Below, piece after piece: positions 25,792-33,246 of a DNA stretch of 64,000 nt (position 1 is the first letter of the stretch; each line of letters starts with the position of its first letter). This DNA is from Anaerolineaceae bacterium UBA5404 (GTDB taxonomy: Bacteria; Chloroflexota; Anaerolineae; Anaerolineales; Anaerolineaceae). Where the stretch lies: NCBI GenBank assembly GCA_002409625.1, contig DHNY01000006.1:71759-135758 (forward strand), written 5' to 3'. The notes below the pieces were generated by a model. That model had not been told where the DNA came from. It was given only the letters and a program-made list of their open reading frames with translations, and did no database searches. Position numbers and translations under genes: made by a program.

Positions 25792-27002
25792 GAAATGGCT
25801 ATAAGTGCCTGCCGAAAAGCTTCATCACTCGCCCAATCGATGTCGATGGTTTCTAAACCTTGCCAGCTGGCATAGTCCACCAGCGCTTTTGCCAAACCAT
25901 TCACCAAACCACTATCTGGCGTAACCCAAGGTTCAAGGTGTAGTTTGATGACTTGCAATCGTTTTTGCTTGCGCCAGGCTTTGGCATCCATTCGACCGAC
26001 CAGCGCACCTTTGTGCAAAATAGGCAGGGTGAAATAACCATAAACGCGTTTGGCAAGCGGTGTGTAGCACTCAATCAGGTAATCAAAGTTGAAGAGCTCT
26101 CGCACGCGGGTGCGGTTGTTCATCAGAGGATCAAAAGGTGAAAGGATGGTGGTGCGGGCGCTCTTTAGTTTGCCAGCTTGCGCTTTTTCAAGGAGGGCTA
26201 GATTGTCTGGATGGAGGTAGAGCGGTTTGGATATGCCCTCAACGCGCAAAACCCGCAAAAAGCCATCTTTAGCCAAAGCTTTGAGCTGATCATAAACCAT
26301 GCGTTTGGGCAGGTAAAAGTAATCCGCCACCCATTCTTCCCGCGCCACGCCTAACGCTTTGACAGCTTGCAGGGCAAGATCGCGGATGGCTGTTTCGTAA
26401 TCCGGCGTGTTTTCATCCTGCCAGGTGGGGTGCACGCGTTCGCGCAAGTCAAAAACACGGTGGAAGTTTACGCGACGCGCCACCATCAGGTCACCTGTAT
26501 GGTGCAAGTGGCTCATCGCCATCGCTTCGATCTTGCGTGTTCCCCAACGGTTTTTAGGTCCACCGCTTTCAAAATCTGCCGAGCGCACTTCGCCATGTTC
26601 ACGGATGTGGCTCAGCACGTTTTCAAGCAGCTCAGCGTTTTTGTCTGCCCATTCCTTGAGTCTTTTCCAGCCGGTGTAGCGGTTTTTCATTACCGCGCGC
26701 CATAGCGGATAGTCGTCGATTGGTAAATAGCACATGGCGTGCGCGAAGTATTCAAAGAGTTGACCTTCGGCGTGGAGTTCATCCACCCAGGCGGTGTCAT
26801 AAGCGCCTAAACGTGACCAAAGAATATGCAGATGAGCGCGGGCGACAACGCTGATGGTGTCAATTTGCAGGACATGGATGCGGCGAATGGCGCTGAGCAA
26901 ATCCGCTTTATTGGCTTTTTTCTTGGGCTCTTTTAGCAATCCAAGGCATGTGAGCATCAGATTGCGGGCGTCATGGGTTTTGAGTTTGGGCTGCTGTGTC
27001 AT
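25788..27002 (-). CDS. YcaQ-like winged-helix protein (DNA crosslink repair glycosylase family)
   Basis: 404 aa. Matches the HTH_42/YcaQ family: DARNLMLTCLGL, then the catalytic-type QxD motif in HVLQIDTISVV, the HAHLHILWSRLG segment, FEYFAHAMCYLPIDDYPLW, and C-terminal LLSPFDPL.NRTRVRELF (TILSPFDPLMNNRTRV here) and VYGYFTLPILHKGALVGRMDAK. E. coli YcaQ and AlkZ unhook interstrand crosslinks. ATG 27002 is used; an upstream in-frame start adds a hydrophobic stretch that does not fit the family. Confidence 0.82.
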   Translation of the reverse strand: MTQQPKLKTHDARNLMLTCLGLLKEPKKKANKADLLSAIRRIHVLQIDTISVVARAHLHILWSRLGAYDTAWVDELHAEGQLFEYFAHAMCYLPIDDYPLWRAVMKNRYTGWKRLKEWADKNAELLENVLSHIREHGEVRSADFESGGPKNRWGTRKIEAMAMSHLHHTGDLMVARRVNFHRVFDLRERVHPTWQDENTPDYETAIRDLALQAVKALGVAREEWVADYFYLPKRMVYDQLKALAKDGFLRVLRVEGISKPLYLHPDNLALLEKAQAGKLKSARTTILSPFDPLMNNRTRVRELFNFDYLIECYTPLAKRVYGYFTLPILHKGALVGRMDAKAWRKQKRLQVIKLHLEPWVTPDSGLVNGLAKALVDYASWQGLETIDIDWASDEAFRQALIAIS

Positions 27003-27126
27003 GTTCAAATTATAGCTTTTTGAAGTCAAAATCACCAAAAAAGGCTTTAAAAGCGACAAAATGGCTAAGTTTGATAGTTCCTGATAGCTTTATTGCTCTA
27101 AACTAGGAGCATTGCAAAGGAGAATT

Positions 27127-27528
27127 ATGGAAGTTCCACGCTATTGGAGATTGAAAAAACAACGCTACGCCTTACAAGGCGAAGTATGTCCACATTGTGA
27201 TGTCAAGATTTTTCCACCCCGTGACGTTTGTCCGGCATGTGGTGGCGAAGCCAAAACACCATTCAGTTTTAGCGGTTTGGGCGAAGTATATTCCTTTACC
27301 GATATCAAAAACGCGCCAACTGGCTTTGAGGAGCAAGCACCTTATACGGTTGCGCTGGTGCAACTCAAAGAGGGACCCATGGTCACCGCGCAATTGACTG
27401 ATTTGGGTGACGAACCCGCGCGCATTGGCATGCCGGTGGAGATGGTAACCCGCAAAATCCGCAACGATGGTGATGAACGTGGCATCATTGTGTATGGTTA
27501 TAAATTCAGACCCTTGATTGCGAAGTAA
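27127..27528 (+). CDS. DUF35-type zinc-ribbon/OB-fold protein
   Basis: 133 aa. Opens with EVPRYWRLKKQRYALQG, the DUF35_N rubredoxin-like ribbon (CPHC...CPACGG), then an OB-fold (VYSFTDIKNAP...VALVQLKEGPMVTAQL). In many bacteria and archaea such proteins accompany thiolase/HMG-CoA synthase and bind CoA-linked intermediates. No thiolase is adjacent here, so the partner is not known. Ribosome site AAAGGAG lies 3 bp upstream of the start codon. Confidence 0.8.
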   Translation: MEVPRYWRLKKQRYALQGEVCPHCDVKIFPPRDVCPACGGEAKTPFSFSGLGEVYSFTDIKNAPTGFEEQAPYTVALVQLKEGPMVTAQLTDLGDEPARIGMPVEMVTRKIRNDGDERGIIVYGYKFRPLIAK

Positions 27529-27549
27529 GCTAAAAAGTATTAATGTTGA

Positions 27550-27577
27550 AACCGGTCCTAGTGACCGGTTTTCTTTT
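27550..27577 (+). terminator. Intrinsic terminator after the DUF35-type gene
   Basis: Stem AACCGGTC/GACCGGTT (27550-27557, 27563-27570) followed by TTCTTTT. Confidence 0.88.
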
Positions 27578-27635
27578 GGTGTATGATTAAAGGCAGGTTT
27601 TGACTTGATGCTAGAATAAGTATGGAGGAGCGCTT

Positions 27636-28544
27636 ATGAAAACTTTATTGAAAACCATATCTGTTTTGTTGTTATTGAGCCTGCTTATCGCTGGCTGTAG
27701 ATACTATCCTCCACGCATGGATAAGATCCAAACCGCGGAGAGTATTATCGCGACCAATGAGCAGTCTAAAACCGAAGCAGCGCTAAGGTCTGGTGGGGCT
27801 GAAACATCTACTGAAACATCTACTGAAACACCTCTTGAAACACCCGAAACGCCAGCTAATCTTGACCAGCAAACAAATGAAGCCGAAGCGACTGCCAAGG
27901 CCGATGATCTTGGTGATGGAGCTGTGATGTTAGATTATTTTGACAAGATTGACTACAAAGGCCCAGGTACACTAACCCTGGTTCAGGGCGATCTCACCGC
28001 TTTTCGGGTCGAAGCCAGCCAAGCCTTGAAAGATAAGTTGTATTATGAGGTTTATGAAGGCAAACTAAAAATCCATTTTCAACATCTTTCGTGGGATCAA
28101 ATCTTTGCAGATGATATCAAAGTGACCATCAGTTTTTTTAGCATCAATGAAATTGAGATTGAAGGACCTGTTAACTTGAAAATGGATAGCTTCAAAGGTG
28201 AACGTTTAGAATTGGAACTGAAAGGGGCCATTGAAGGAGATTTAAGCGGCTTGGATCTGACTTACTTGGACGTTGAACTCAAAGGCGCTGGCACGCTAAC
28301 TATGCGCGGAAAAGCCAAAGAACAAAAAGTAGAAATCCAGGGTGCCGCGGAATATAACGCCACCGACCTTGAAACAGAAAGCACACGACTGGATATTGAA
28401 GGCGCTGGCGTTGCCAAGGTCTGGGCTAAGAACTTTTTAGCGCTTGATCTAAAAGGTGGCTACACGGTTGAGTATTGGGGTGGCCCAAACTTGCAACAAA
28501 ACGTAAAAGGACTTGGCTCCATAGAGCATAAAGGCGAGAAGTAA
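27636..28544 (+). CDS. DUF2807 (GIN-domain) lipoprotein
   Basis: 302 aa. Lipoprotein signal peptide with lipobox LIAGC (Cys about 21), a Thr/Glu-rich spacer with short TETS-type repeats, then a beta-helical head-GIN domain made of repeats such as INEIEIEGPVNLKM, LELELKGAIEGDL and VEIQGAAEYNA. Exported and lipid-anchored; function of the family is unknown, possibly adhesive or structural. GGAGG ribosome site upstream. Single gene. Confidence 0.85.
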   Translation: MKTLLKTISVLLLLSLLIAGCRYYPPRMDKIQTAESIIATNEQSKTEAALRSGGAETSTETSTETPLETPETPANLDQQTNEAEATAKADDLGDGAVMLDYFDKIDYKGPGTLTLVQGDLTAFRVEASQALKDKLYYEVYEGKLKIHFQHLSWDQIFADDIKVTISFFSINEIEIEGPVNLKMDSFKGERLELELKGAIEGDLSGLDLTYLDVELKGAGTLTMRGKAKEQKVEIQGAAEYNATDLETESTRLDIEGAGVAKVWAKNFLALDLKGGYTVEYWGGPNLQQNVKGLGSIEHKGEK

Positions 28545-28571
28545 TTCACTTTATTGTGAGTGGAAAGAAGA

Positions 28572-28604
28572 CGCGTGGATTATTCAAACCACGCGCTTTT
28601 TATT
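28572..28604 (+). terminator. Terminator of the DUF2807 gene
   Basis: Stem CGCGTGG/CCACGCG (28572-28578, 28589-28595) then CTTTTTATTT. Its 3' arm lies within the end of the convergent HIT gene. Confidence 0.8.
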
Positions 28605-29059
28605 TGCTGATAACTTTCTTGCAGGCTTTCGGGCAGCACCCGCGCGTTGCCCAAAACGGTGATGAAGTTGGTATCGCGTGACCATCGTGGCACCACATGC
28701 ATGTGCAGATGCTCAGCGATGCCGGCGCCACCAGCCGCGCCAATGTTTAAACCCATGTTGAAACCTTGCGGATGATACATGTGGTTTAAGGTTTCAATCG
28801 CGCGTCTGCTCAGCAACATCATTTCGGTTAATGCCGCTTCGTTTAGATCCTCAACGTGGCTTGTGTGAAGATTGGGCACTACCATCATATGCCCGCTGGT
28901 ATAGGGGTATTTATTGAGGATCACAAAGTTTTCCGTGCCTCGATAAATGATGAGGTTATCAAAACTATCAGGCTTTGCCAGGGCATCACAAAAGGCACAC
29001 TCTGGTATGCTTCTGTCCCGGTTGAAGTAGTCGCGACGATTGCTAAAGAGATATTCCAT
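28580..29059 (-). CDS. HIT family nucleotide hydrolase
   Basis: 159 aa. Histidine-triad motif HLHMHVVPRW near residue 117, preceded by FNMGLNIGAAGGAG. Zn-binding Cys pair in CAFCDAL near the N-terminus. The long C-terminal part (RDTNFITVLGNARVLPESL) matches the Ap4A-phosphorylase-like HIT branch. Cytosolic hydrolase or phosphorylase acting on dinucleoside polyphosphates or AMP conjugates; exact substrate not resolved. Confidence 0.88.
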   Translation of the reverse strand: MEYLFSNRRDYFNRDRSIPECAFCDALAKPDSFDNLIIYRGTENFVILNKYPYTSGHMMVVPNLHTSHVEDLNEAALTEMMLLSRRAIETLNHMYHPQGFNMGLNIGAAGGAGIAEHLHMHVVPRWSRDTNFITVLGNARVLPESLQESYQQIKSAWFE

Positions 29060-29123
29060 TTGAATATTTTATCGCATTCCAGGCTAATTTGTGAAAAATG
29101 CTAAGCTTTTTTATAATGTCAGG

Positions 29124-29168
29124 TTGACAAGCGCGCAGCCAGGATGTAGAATATGACCGATTAGTCAT
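29124..29168 (+). promoter_or_regulatory. Promoter and operator of the TetR gene
   Basis: TTGACA (29124-29129), 17-bp spacer, TAGAAT (29147-29152), then a 16-bp near-palindrome with arms ATGAC/GTCAT (29153-29168) over the start site. The position fits autorepression by the TetR protein encoded 15 bp downstream. Confidence 0.75.
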
Positions 29169-29182
29169 AAAAGGAAAGCCCT

Positions 29183-29869
29183 ATGCCAAAAACCACATTT
29201 TACAATCTTAGTGCCACCCGACGAGCGCGGATAGAAGAAGCCGCGATTGATGAATTCTGTAAAAACGGTCTCAGGTCAGCGGTGCTTAACAACATTGTTG
29301 CAAACTCGGGCATTGCCAAAGGCTCTTTTTACCAATATTTTGAGAACCTCGAAGACCTTTATGCGCACGTTTTGACGTTGGTTCAAAAGCGTAAAACAGA
29401 TCTGGTGGCATCGCTGGAAACGCCCAATTCTATTATGGACACCTTTGGCTATTTGCGCTGGCTTATTCAAATCAGTGTGGTATTTATGTTGCGTGAACCA
29501 AGGCTTGCCAAAATTGAACAGCGTGATTTTGTGGATCACCCGGTTATCAACTCGATTGATCCTGAAACCGGTGAACGCATTAGTGGGGACGGTCGATTTC
29601 ATGCTTTGCTCACTCAAGGGGTTTTGCATGACGATTTGGCAACCTGGGTGGATACCGACATGGCAGCTTATGTTTTGAACTTGATAGCAAACCTGATTGC
29701 GCCATATATGGTTGATAGGATTGGCGATAAAGCCAGTTCGCTTGCCGATGGCAGTGTGGATATTGCCTATGATCCCTTGGTGCAGGCATTGTTTGATAAC
29801 CTGATGGATATTATTGAAGCCGGCATCGCCCGCGACCCGCAGATTCGCAAGGATTTTTATTCGAAGTAA
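29183..29869 (+). CDS. TetR family transcriptional regulator
   Basis: 228 aa. N-terminal TetR helix-turn-helix: RARIEEAAIDEFCKNGL then NIVANSGIAKGSFYQYFENLEDLY. The C-terminal ligand domain (about 65-228) is helical with no recognised ligand. No obvious target operon other than its own promoter; the HIT gene is divergent with about 120 bp between. AAAGGAAAG ribosome site. Confidence 0.92.
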   Translation: MPKTTFYNLSATRRARIEEAAIDEFCKNGLRSAVLNNIVANSGIAKGSFYQYFENLEDLYAHVLTLVQKRKTDLVASLETPNSIMDTFGYLRWLIQISVVFMLREPRLAKIEQRDFVDHPVINSIDPETGERISGDGRFHALLTQGVLHDDLATWVDTDMAAYVLNLIANLIAPYMVDRIGDKASSLADGSVDIAYDPLVQALFDNLMDIIEAGIARDPQIRKDFYSK

Positions 29870-29884
29870 GTTTTGGATGAGATG

Positions 29885-29930
29885 AAAAAAGCCACGGTGA
29901 ATTTATGCTAATCGATCCGTGGCTTTTTTA
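29885..29930. terminator. Bidirectional terminator between tetR-type and relE-type genes
   Basis: AAAAAAGCCACGG (29885-29897) pairs with CCGTGGCTTTTTT (29918-29929), giving A and T runs on both sides, so it can stop both convergent genes. Confidence 0.9.
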
Positions 29931-30194
29931 TAGGTAGATGTTTTTCCTGTGACCCACAGCGATAACTAAGACCGTCACAATCTCATCCTGGATGTCTGCA
30001 ATAATTCTGTAATCGCCAACCCGATAGCGCCATTCGCCTGAGTGGTCTCCAACCAAGCCTTTGCCTTTCACACGGGGGTTGTCTGTGCCTTCTATATGTT
30101 TTTTAAGCCAATTGAGAATAAGCTTTTGGACGGGTTTATCCAGCTTTGAAAGCTGTTTTAAGGCATAGGCAGAAAATCTTACCGTAAAACTCAT
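29928..30194 (-). CDS. relE: RelE/ParE-family toxin
   Basis: 88 aa. YALKQLSKLDKPVQKLILNWL, then GEWRYRVGDYRIIADI and VLVIAVGHRKNIY, the complete RelE signature including the C-terminal basic/aromatic GHRKNIY. Its start overlaps the antitoxin stop by ATGA (30191-30194), antitoxin first. Predicted ribosome-dependent mRNA interferase. Confidence 0.92.
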   Translation of the reverse strand: MSFTVRFSAYALKQLSKLDKPVQKLILNWLKKHIEGTDNPRVKGKGLVGDHSGEWRYRVGDYRIIADIQDEIVTVLVIAVGHRKNIYL

Positions 30195-30421
30195 AGCTCG
30201 ATGTCAAGGCGTTTTGCGGTTTCTTCCAAGCTGTAGCTAACTGGATCTTTGCGATATTCTTCAATCGCCCTGCGGTAAAGCGCCAGGTCAAGCTCATCCT
30301 CAATGCGGTCAAGGATGGCTTCACGCACGATATCGGAAATCGAGCGCCCTTTGGTTTCAGCATATTTGGCGATGATGTCTTTGTCTTCCTGGCTCAATCG
30401 CACGGTCATGGTTGTGTTCAT
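30191..30421 (-). CDS. relB: RelB-like (DUF6290) ribbon-helix-helix antitoxin
   Basis: 76 aa. Starts MNTTMTVRLSQEDKDIIAKYAETKG, a ribbon-helix-helix DNA-binding half, then a helical toxin-binding tail (LDLALYRRAIEEY). ATG 30421 fits an AAAGGAG site about 11 bp upstream; longer in-frame forms would run through the promoter. Confidence 0.88.
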   Translation of the reverse strand: MNTTMTVRLSQEDKDIIAKYAETKGRSISDIVREAILDRIEDELDLALYRRAIEEYRKDPVSYSLEETAKRLDIEL

Positions 30422-30441
30422 GATCTTGTTGTCTCCTTTAT

Positions 30442-30458
30442 GTATTACATTGTAACAC
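30442..30458 (-). promoter_or_regulatory. Operator over the relBE -10 region
   Basis: Imperfect palindrome with arms GTATTACA/TGTAACAC. On the minus strand it contains a TACAAT -10 element, with TTGTCA about 16 bp upstream. Fits RelBE autorepression. Confidence 0.55.
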
Positions 30459-30508
30459 ATTTGCTTGTGACAAGATAACAAAATCTTGTAAAAAGGAAGC
30501 TTTAAAGC

Positions 30509-30536
30509 AAAAAGAGCCTTGATCGAGGCTCTTTTT
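30509..30536 (-). terminator. Terminator downstream of the tRNA-Phe 3' end
   Basis: AAAAAGAGCC (30509-30518) pairs with GGCTCTTTTT (30527-30536). It lies 2 bp past the tRNA 3' end on the minus strand and is the last host element before the attachment site. Confidence 0.85.
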
Positions 30537-30537
30537 A

Positions 30538-30591
30538 TGCCGAGTCACAGACTTGAACTGTGGACCCTGCGATTTTCAGTCGCATGCTCTT
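30538..30591 (-). other. attL: 3' part of tRNA-Phe (GAA) at the prophage edge
   Basis: On the minus strand AGAGCATGCGACTGAAAATC runs into a normal variable loop, T arm (CACAG/CTGTG around TTCAAGT) and the acceptor 3' strand ACTCGGC plus discriminator A, without encoded CCA. The anticodon loop CTGAAAA gives GAA (Phe). The 5' acceptor and D arm are missing and replaced by phage sequence. This is the displaced 3' fragment left when a phage inserts at a tRNA; the intact gene should be at the far end of the prophage, beyond base 64000. Confidence 0.85.
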
Positions 30592-30922
30592 GAAAGGATG
30601 TTTTTTTGTCATTTTATCGAGTAAAGTCCTTTGTTTTTCTTGTTGAAATAAATGATGTCGGCGGTACTATGTTTCATAATTTGTTATTATTGGCTAACCC
30701 GACCTTAACAAACTTCCACTTTTGGCATTTTTGGGGGTCGGATTTCCACTTTTGACACTTGAGTAATTAGAATATATATTCTATACTGTTTGTATGTGGT
30801 TTTACTCAGTAAAGAAAGTAGGCGGTGAATGAAGTTCAAAAGGTACCGGTGTAATGGTGACATTTTTATAAACTTGACGCTTTTTGGTGTGTCGGTTCTA
30901 ATTGTCATTAGGAGATCCTAAT
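30592..30922. other. Non-coding left end of the prophage
   Basis: About 330 bp without a convincing gene. It holds two 14-bp direct repeats TTCCACTTTTGRCA at 30714-30727 and 30744-30757, possible integrase arm-type sites, and a perfect copy of the dispersed motif (30801-30813). A minus-strand reading frame here is very basic, lacks a ribosome site and is not believed. Confidence 0.6.
30714..30757 (+). repeat. Pair of direct repeats TTCCACTTTTGRCA near attL
   Basis: Two copies differ at one base and are 30 bp apart start to start, about 125 bp inside attL. Spacing and place fit arm-type sites for a tyrosine integrase. No integrase gene is present in the window to test against. Confidence 0.4.
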
Positions 30923-31141
30923 ATGAAAGATATTTTTTGTATTCGATGTAACCAAAAACTTGGAAGTGCTGTTATCGAGAATGGAAAAATGGTTCGTATA
31001 AACATTGGTGCCATGAGTGTTAAAACGCTTCATGGGAGATGTGCAGAATGTGGAACTACTTTTCACTTTCGAACAGCTGATGACTTGCGTAACGATTATT
31101 CTGAGAATTCATCATCTGAAGGCGGTTCTTCAGACAAGTAG
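30923..31141 (+). CDS. Small zinc-ribbon protein (Com-like)
   Basis: 72 aa. Two CxxC knuckles (FCIRCNQKLG and GRCAECGTTFHF) separated by about 30 residues, as in Mu Com-type ribbons; acidic Ser-rich tail. ATG 30923 follows AGGAGAT. The 3' end overlaps the convergent bactofilin-like gene by 46 bp. A second phage protein of the same layout is at 43217. Function unknown. Confidence 0.7.
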   Translation: MKDIFCIRCNQKLGSAVIENGKMVRINIGAMSVKTLHGRCAECGTTFHFRTADDLRNDYSENSSSEGGSSDK

Positions 31142-31425
31142 GTTACATTTCCCTGAGAAACGCCATAAATGTGATATGCCCCGCCTAAAATAATGGCGTT
31201 TTCATAAACGAATAGTTCGCCACCAAGGTTGAATATGTAACCGTTTACTGTCCCGTGAATAGTTGCGACACCCAGATCCTTTATAATGATGATGCCATTG
31301 CATGTGCCTTCCAGTGCTAGTGCGCCATCTTTTTCAATGTAAATGTTTCCATTGCAAGTTCCTGAAAGTAAGACATCTTGGTTGACTATAAGATCGCCGT
31401 TTATTTCGCCTGTGATTATTTGCAT
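31096..31425 (-). CDS. Bactofilin-like polymer-forming protein
   Basis: 109 aa made almost entirely of short beta-helix rungs: GEINGDLIV, SGTCNGNIYIEKDG, EGTCNGIIIIKD, HGTVNGYIFNLGG, the pattern of bactofilin/DUF583 domains. Acidic tail PPSDDEFSE. Bactofilins self-assemble into filaments at membranes. Located in the minus-strand lysogeny cluster, so it may be expressed from the prophage. A dispersed motif (31438) lies 13 bp upstream of its start. Confidence 0.65.
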   Translation of the reverse strand: MQIITGEINGDLIVNQDVLLSGTCNGNIYIEKDGALALEGTCNGIIIIKDLGVATIHGTVNGYIFNLGGELFVYENAIILGGAYHIYGVSQGNVTYLSEEPPSDDEFSE

Positions 31426-31513
31426 GGTTTGCCTTTCTTTACTGAGTATGGTGGACTGTTCTTTTGCTAATATAGCCTTAATGTTCTATAATTAGGTTGG
31501 CAAAGGAGCAATT

Positions 31514-31657
31514 ATGGACGAACGTGCTAAAGAGATTACTACAGCCCTTATTGATATAACAAAAATGATTCAGGAAGAGTTTCAAGTGCTTGATGGGGAT
31601 ACGCTTCGCCTGCTTATTTACTTGGCGGCGCGGATCCGATATCAAGAATTGATTTGA
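31514..31657 (+). CDS. Small phage protein, 47 aa
   Basis: Begins MDERAKEITTALIDITKMIQ and is fully helical, with an ideal AAAGGAG site 5 bp upstream of the ATG. The last 44 bases overlap the convergent gene at 31614. No family recognised. Confidence 0.55.
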   Translation: MDERAKEITTALIDITKMIQEEFQVLDGDTLRLLIYLAARIRYQELI

Positions 31658-31850
31658 CACGCTCAGGGTCTGCCGGAGCATGTCCTATCATTGCCCGATA
31701 GAGTAAATCCACAAGATTTGCATATGAGGCGAGTTTTATCTCGTGGTTACTTTTATTAGTGCTTGAAAAAACGAATTGAGCGGCAACATTGCAGGCTTCT
31801 TGCATGGCGATCGCATTTTTGTCAACGGGTAATATCTGTTTTTCTGTCAT
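31614..31850 (-). CDS. Phage hypothetical protein, 78 aa
   Basis: Helical protein starting MTEKQILPVDKNAIAMQEAC with AAAGGAA upstream. No recognised domain. A motif variant (TTTACCGAGTAAT, 31863-31875) lies just upstream. Placed between two other minus-strand lysogeny-cluster genes. Confidence 0.6.
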   Translation of the reverse strand: MTEKQILPVDKNAIAMQEACNVAAQFVFSSTNKSNHEIKLASYANLVDLLYRAMIGHAPADPERVKSILDIGSAPPSK

Positions 31851-31927
31851 TGGGTTCCTTTCTTTACCGAGTAATTAGTTAAAAAATGCTTTTCACCCCC
31901 AATTGGAGTGCGTTTTTTTATGCATTC

Positions 31928-32500
31928 TCACTCGTTCAAATAACTCAGTAAGCTTTCTAGACGTTGTTCTTTTTCGGTGAGTTGCTCTAGAAGGGGTTCG
32001 ACTGTTGGGCTAAGTTGTTCCAGACGTTTTGTCGCTTTTGACAAGGCGATCATGCCACCGATACCCGCTGCAATAAAGAAAATTAATGCTAGCACTGTTA
32101 TGCCTGCTAATGCAGGAAGGTCTTGGGTAATGGAAATGATGAATAATGTTATGGCAAGGATAAAAAATAACCACCAAAACTTCTTAAAGACAAAAACAAA
32201 TTTAGTTTTGCTAGCTTGAAGTTTGAGTTGGTTGTATTCAGGCATTAATGGTGCGATCTTATTATTTAGATGAAAGATTTCTTCTTTTAGTCTTTTGACT
32301 GTCAATTCTGCTGCAGTTCTGTCCATGCCAGTTTGTAAGGTTTGCATGGTTTCCAAAATTGGGGATAAGGATATGCCACCATTTTTATGCTCTACCCTAT
32401 ATTGGGTGCCGCAATAATGACAAACAAAATCGCTAAGGCCTTCTTTGCGAGATGATGTGCTTCCGCACGCGGGACAACTGATTTTTATTGTTTCGCTCAT
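31928..32500 (-). CDS. Zinc-ribbon membrane protein with coiled coil
   Basis: 190 aa. N-terminal zinc ribbon (SCPACGS...FVCHYCGTQY, residues 9-34), a helical coiled-coil stretch (about 55-100), two adjacent transmembrane helices (about 108-155) and a C-terminal Leu/Glu-rich coiled coil (LEQLSPTVEPLLEQLTEKE). Layout resembles bacterial zinc-ribbon membrane proteins of unknown role. In the lysogeny cluster, so possibly a lysogenic conversion or exclusion protein; that is inference. Confidence 0.65.
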   Translation of the reverse strand: MSETIKISCPACGSTSSRKEGLSDFVCHYCGTQYRVEHKNGGISLSPILETMQTLQTGMDRTAAELTVKRLKEEIFHLNNKIAPLMPEYNQLKLQASKTKFVFVFKKFWWLFFILAITLFIISITQDLPALAGITVLALIFFIAAGIGGMIALSKATKRLEQLSPTVEPLLEQLTEKEQRLESLLSYLNE

Positions 32501-32520
32501 GGTGTTTTGTCAATAAAATG

Positions 32521-32739
32521 TTACATTAATATTGTCAGGACAAATACAACTAGTATCAATCCGATTATTATTGTCATTGGCAACATGCATCCCAACATTT
32601 TGCCAGCTTTTCTTTGTCTGCCTTGCTTAGTCGTTGGAATGCCAGTAGTCCTAGCAATCTTCTGTTTTGCACTACTAATGCCAGTGGCTCGCTTCCAACT
32701 AAAAGACACGCCTGGAATTCCTTTTTTTCTTCGTGCCAT
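32521..32739 (-). CDS. Small basic membrane protein
   Basis: 72 aa. Very basic N-terminal half with ISSAKQKIARTTGIPTTKQG and a C-terminal transmembrane helix (about 51-72). Similar short proteins are seen beside repressors in other phages and in bacterial genomes, function unknown. Starts 2 bp after the repressor stop, so same transcript. Confidence 0.65.
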   Translation of the reverse strand: MARRKKGIPGVSFSWKRATGISSAKQKIARTTGIPTTKQGRQRKAGKMLGCMLPMTIIIGLILVVFVLTILM

Positions 32740-32741
32740 TT

Positions 32742-33119
32742 TTATCCTTGCTTACTCAGTAAAAAATCTATGTAGTTCATTAAGTGCTCTTTATCTTCTT
32801 CAGACATTGAATTTATTTTATGGATTAATTTTTCGTAATATTCTGATCCAGGTGCCAGTCTAGGTAATAGTCCTGCTAACCGCAAAACATTCTCCGTTGA
32901 TAGTCGTAAAAACTTAGACAGCGATTCAGCGAATTCAAAAGTTATCTTATCACCCGCCAAGGCCTTCATTAAAGTTGGGTGAGATACACCAATAACTCTT
33001 GCCGCTTCCCTCACCCCCATATTACGACGTTCCATTTCTCCAGCTATGGCTTTCACTAAGTCATTGTCTGTGTCCATGTAAAAGATATTAACCGATTTGG
33101 TTAAAATTGTGTTTACCAT
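32742..33119 (-). CDS. XRE/HTH repressor (CI-like)
   Basis: 125 aa. Helix-turn-helix at about 34-58 (GVREAARVIGVSHPTLMKALAG) with a following helical domain FEFAESLSKFLRLSTENVLRLAGL and a charged C-terminal region; no peptidase (LexA-type) domain, so not self-cleaving. The ATG at 33119 overlaps the 15-bp operator at 33113-33127, which suggests autorepression. Divergent from the early genes. Its last codons contain a copy of the dispersed motif (32751), coding LLSK. Confidence 0.85.
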   Translation of the reverse strand: MVNTILTKSVNIFYMDTDNDLVKAIAGEMERRNMGVREAARVIGVSHPTLMKALAGDKITFEFAESLSKFLRLSTENVLRLAGLLPRLAPGSEYYEKLIHKINSMSEEDKEHLMNYIDFLLSKQG

Positions 33120-33188
33120 TATGGTAATTCTCCTTGACAATTTATTTGTTATTGTCTATAATGGTAACTGTAAATACCAATATGGTAA
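33113..33188. promoter_or_regulatory. Immunity operators of the XRE repressor
   Basis: O1 is a perfect 15-bp palindrome TTACCATTATGGTAA (33113-33127); O3 is ATACCAATATGGTAA (33174-33188); an isolated half-site ATGGTAA (33161-33167) abuts the TATAAT of the rightward promoter. The three lie within 76 bp around the early promoter and the repressor start. The consensus differs from the dispersed TTTACTSAGTAAA. Confidence 0.75.
33134..33162 (+). promoter_or_regulatory. Rightward early promoter (PR-like)
   Basis: Full consensus TTGACA (33134-33139), 17-bp spacer, TATAAT (33157-33162), flanked by the repressor operators. Drives the early genes beginning at 33247. Confidence 0.85.
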
Positions 33189-33246
33189 ATAAACTATCCA
33201 TGAATAGCCGTTTATGACCGACAAACAAAGGAAAGGACAGTAAGAG

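Noticed and set aside
30705..30908. Minus-strand reading frame of 67 codons at the left prophage end
   Set aside because: Very basic, no ribosome site, covers the direct repeats and a dispersed motif; regarded as non-coding.
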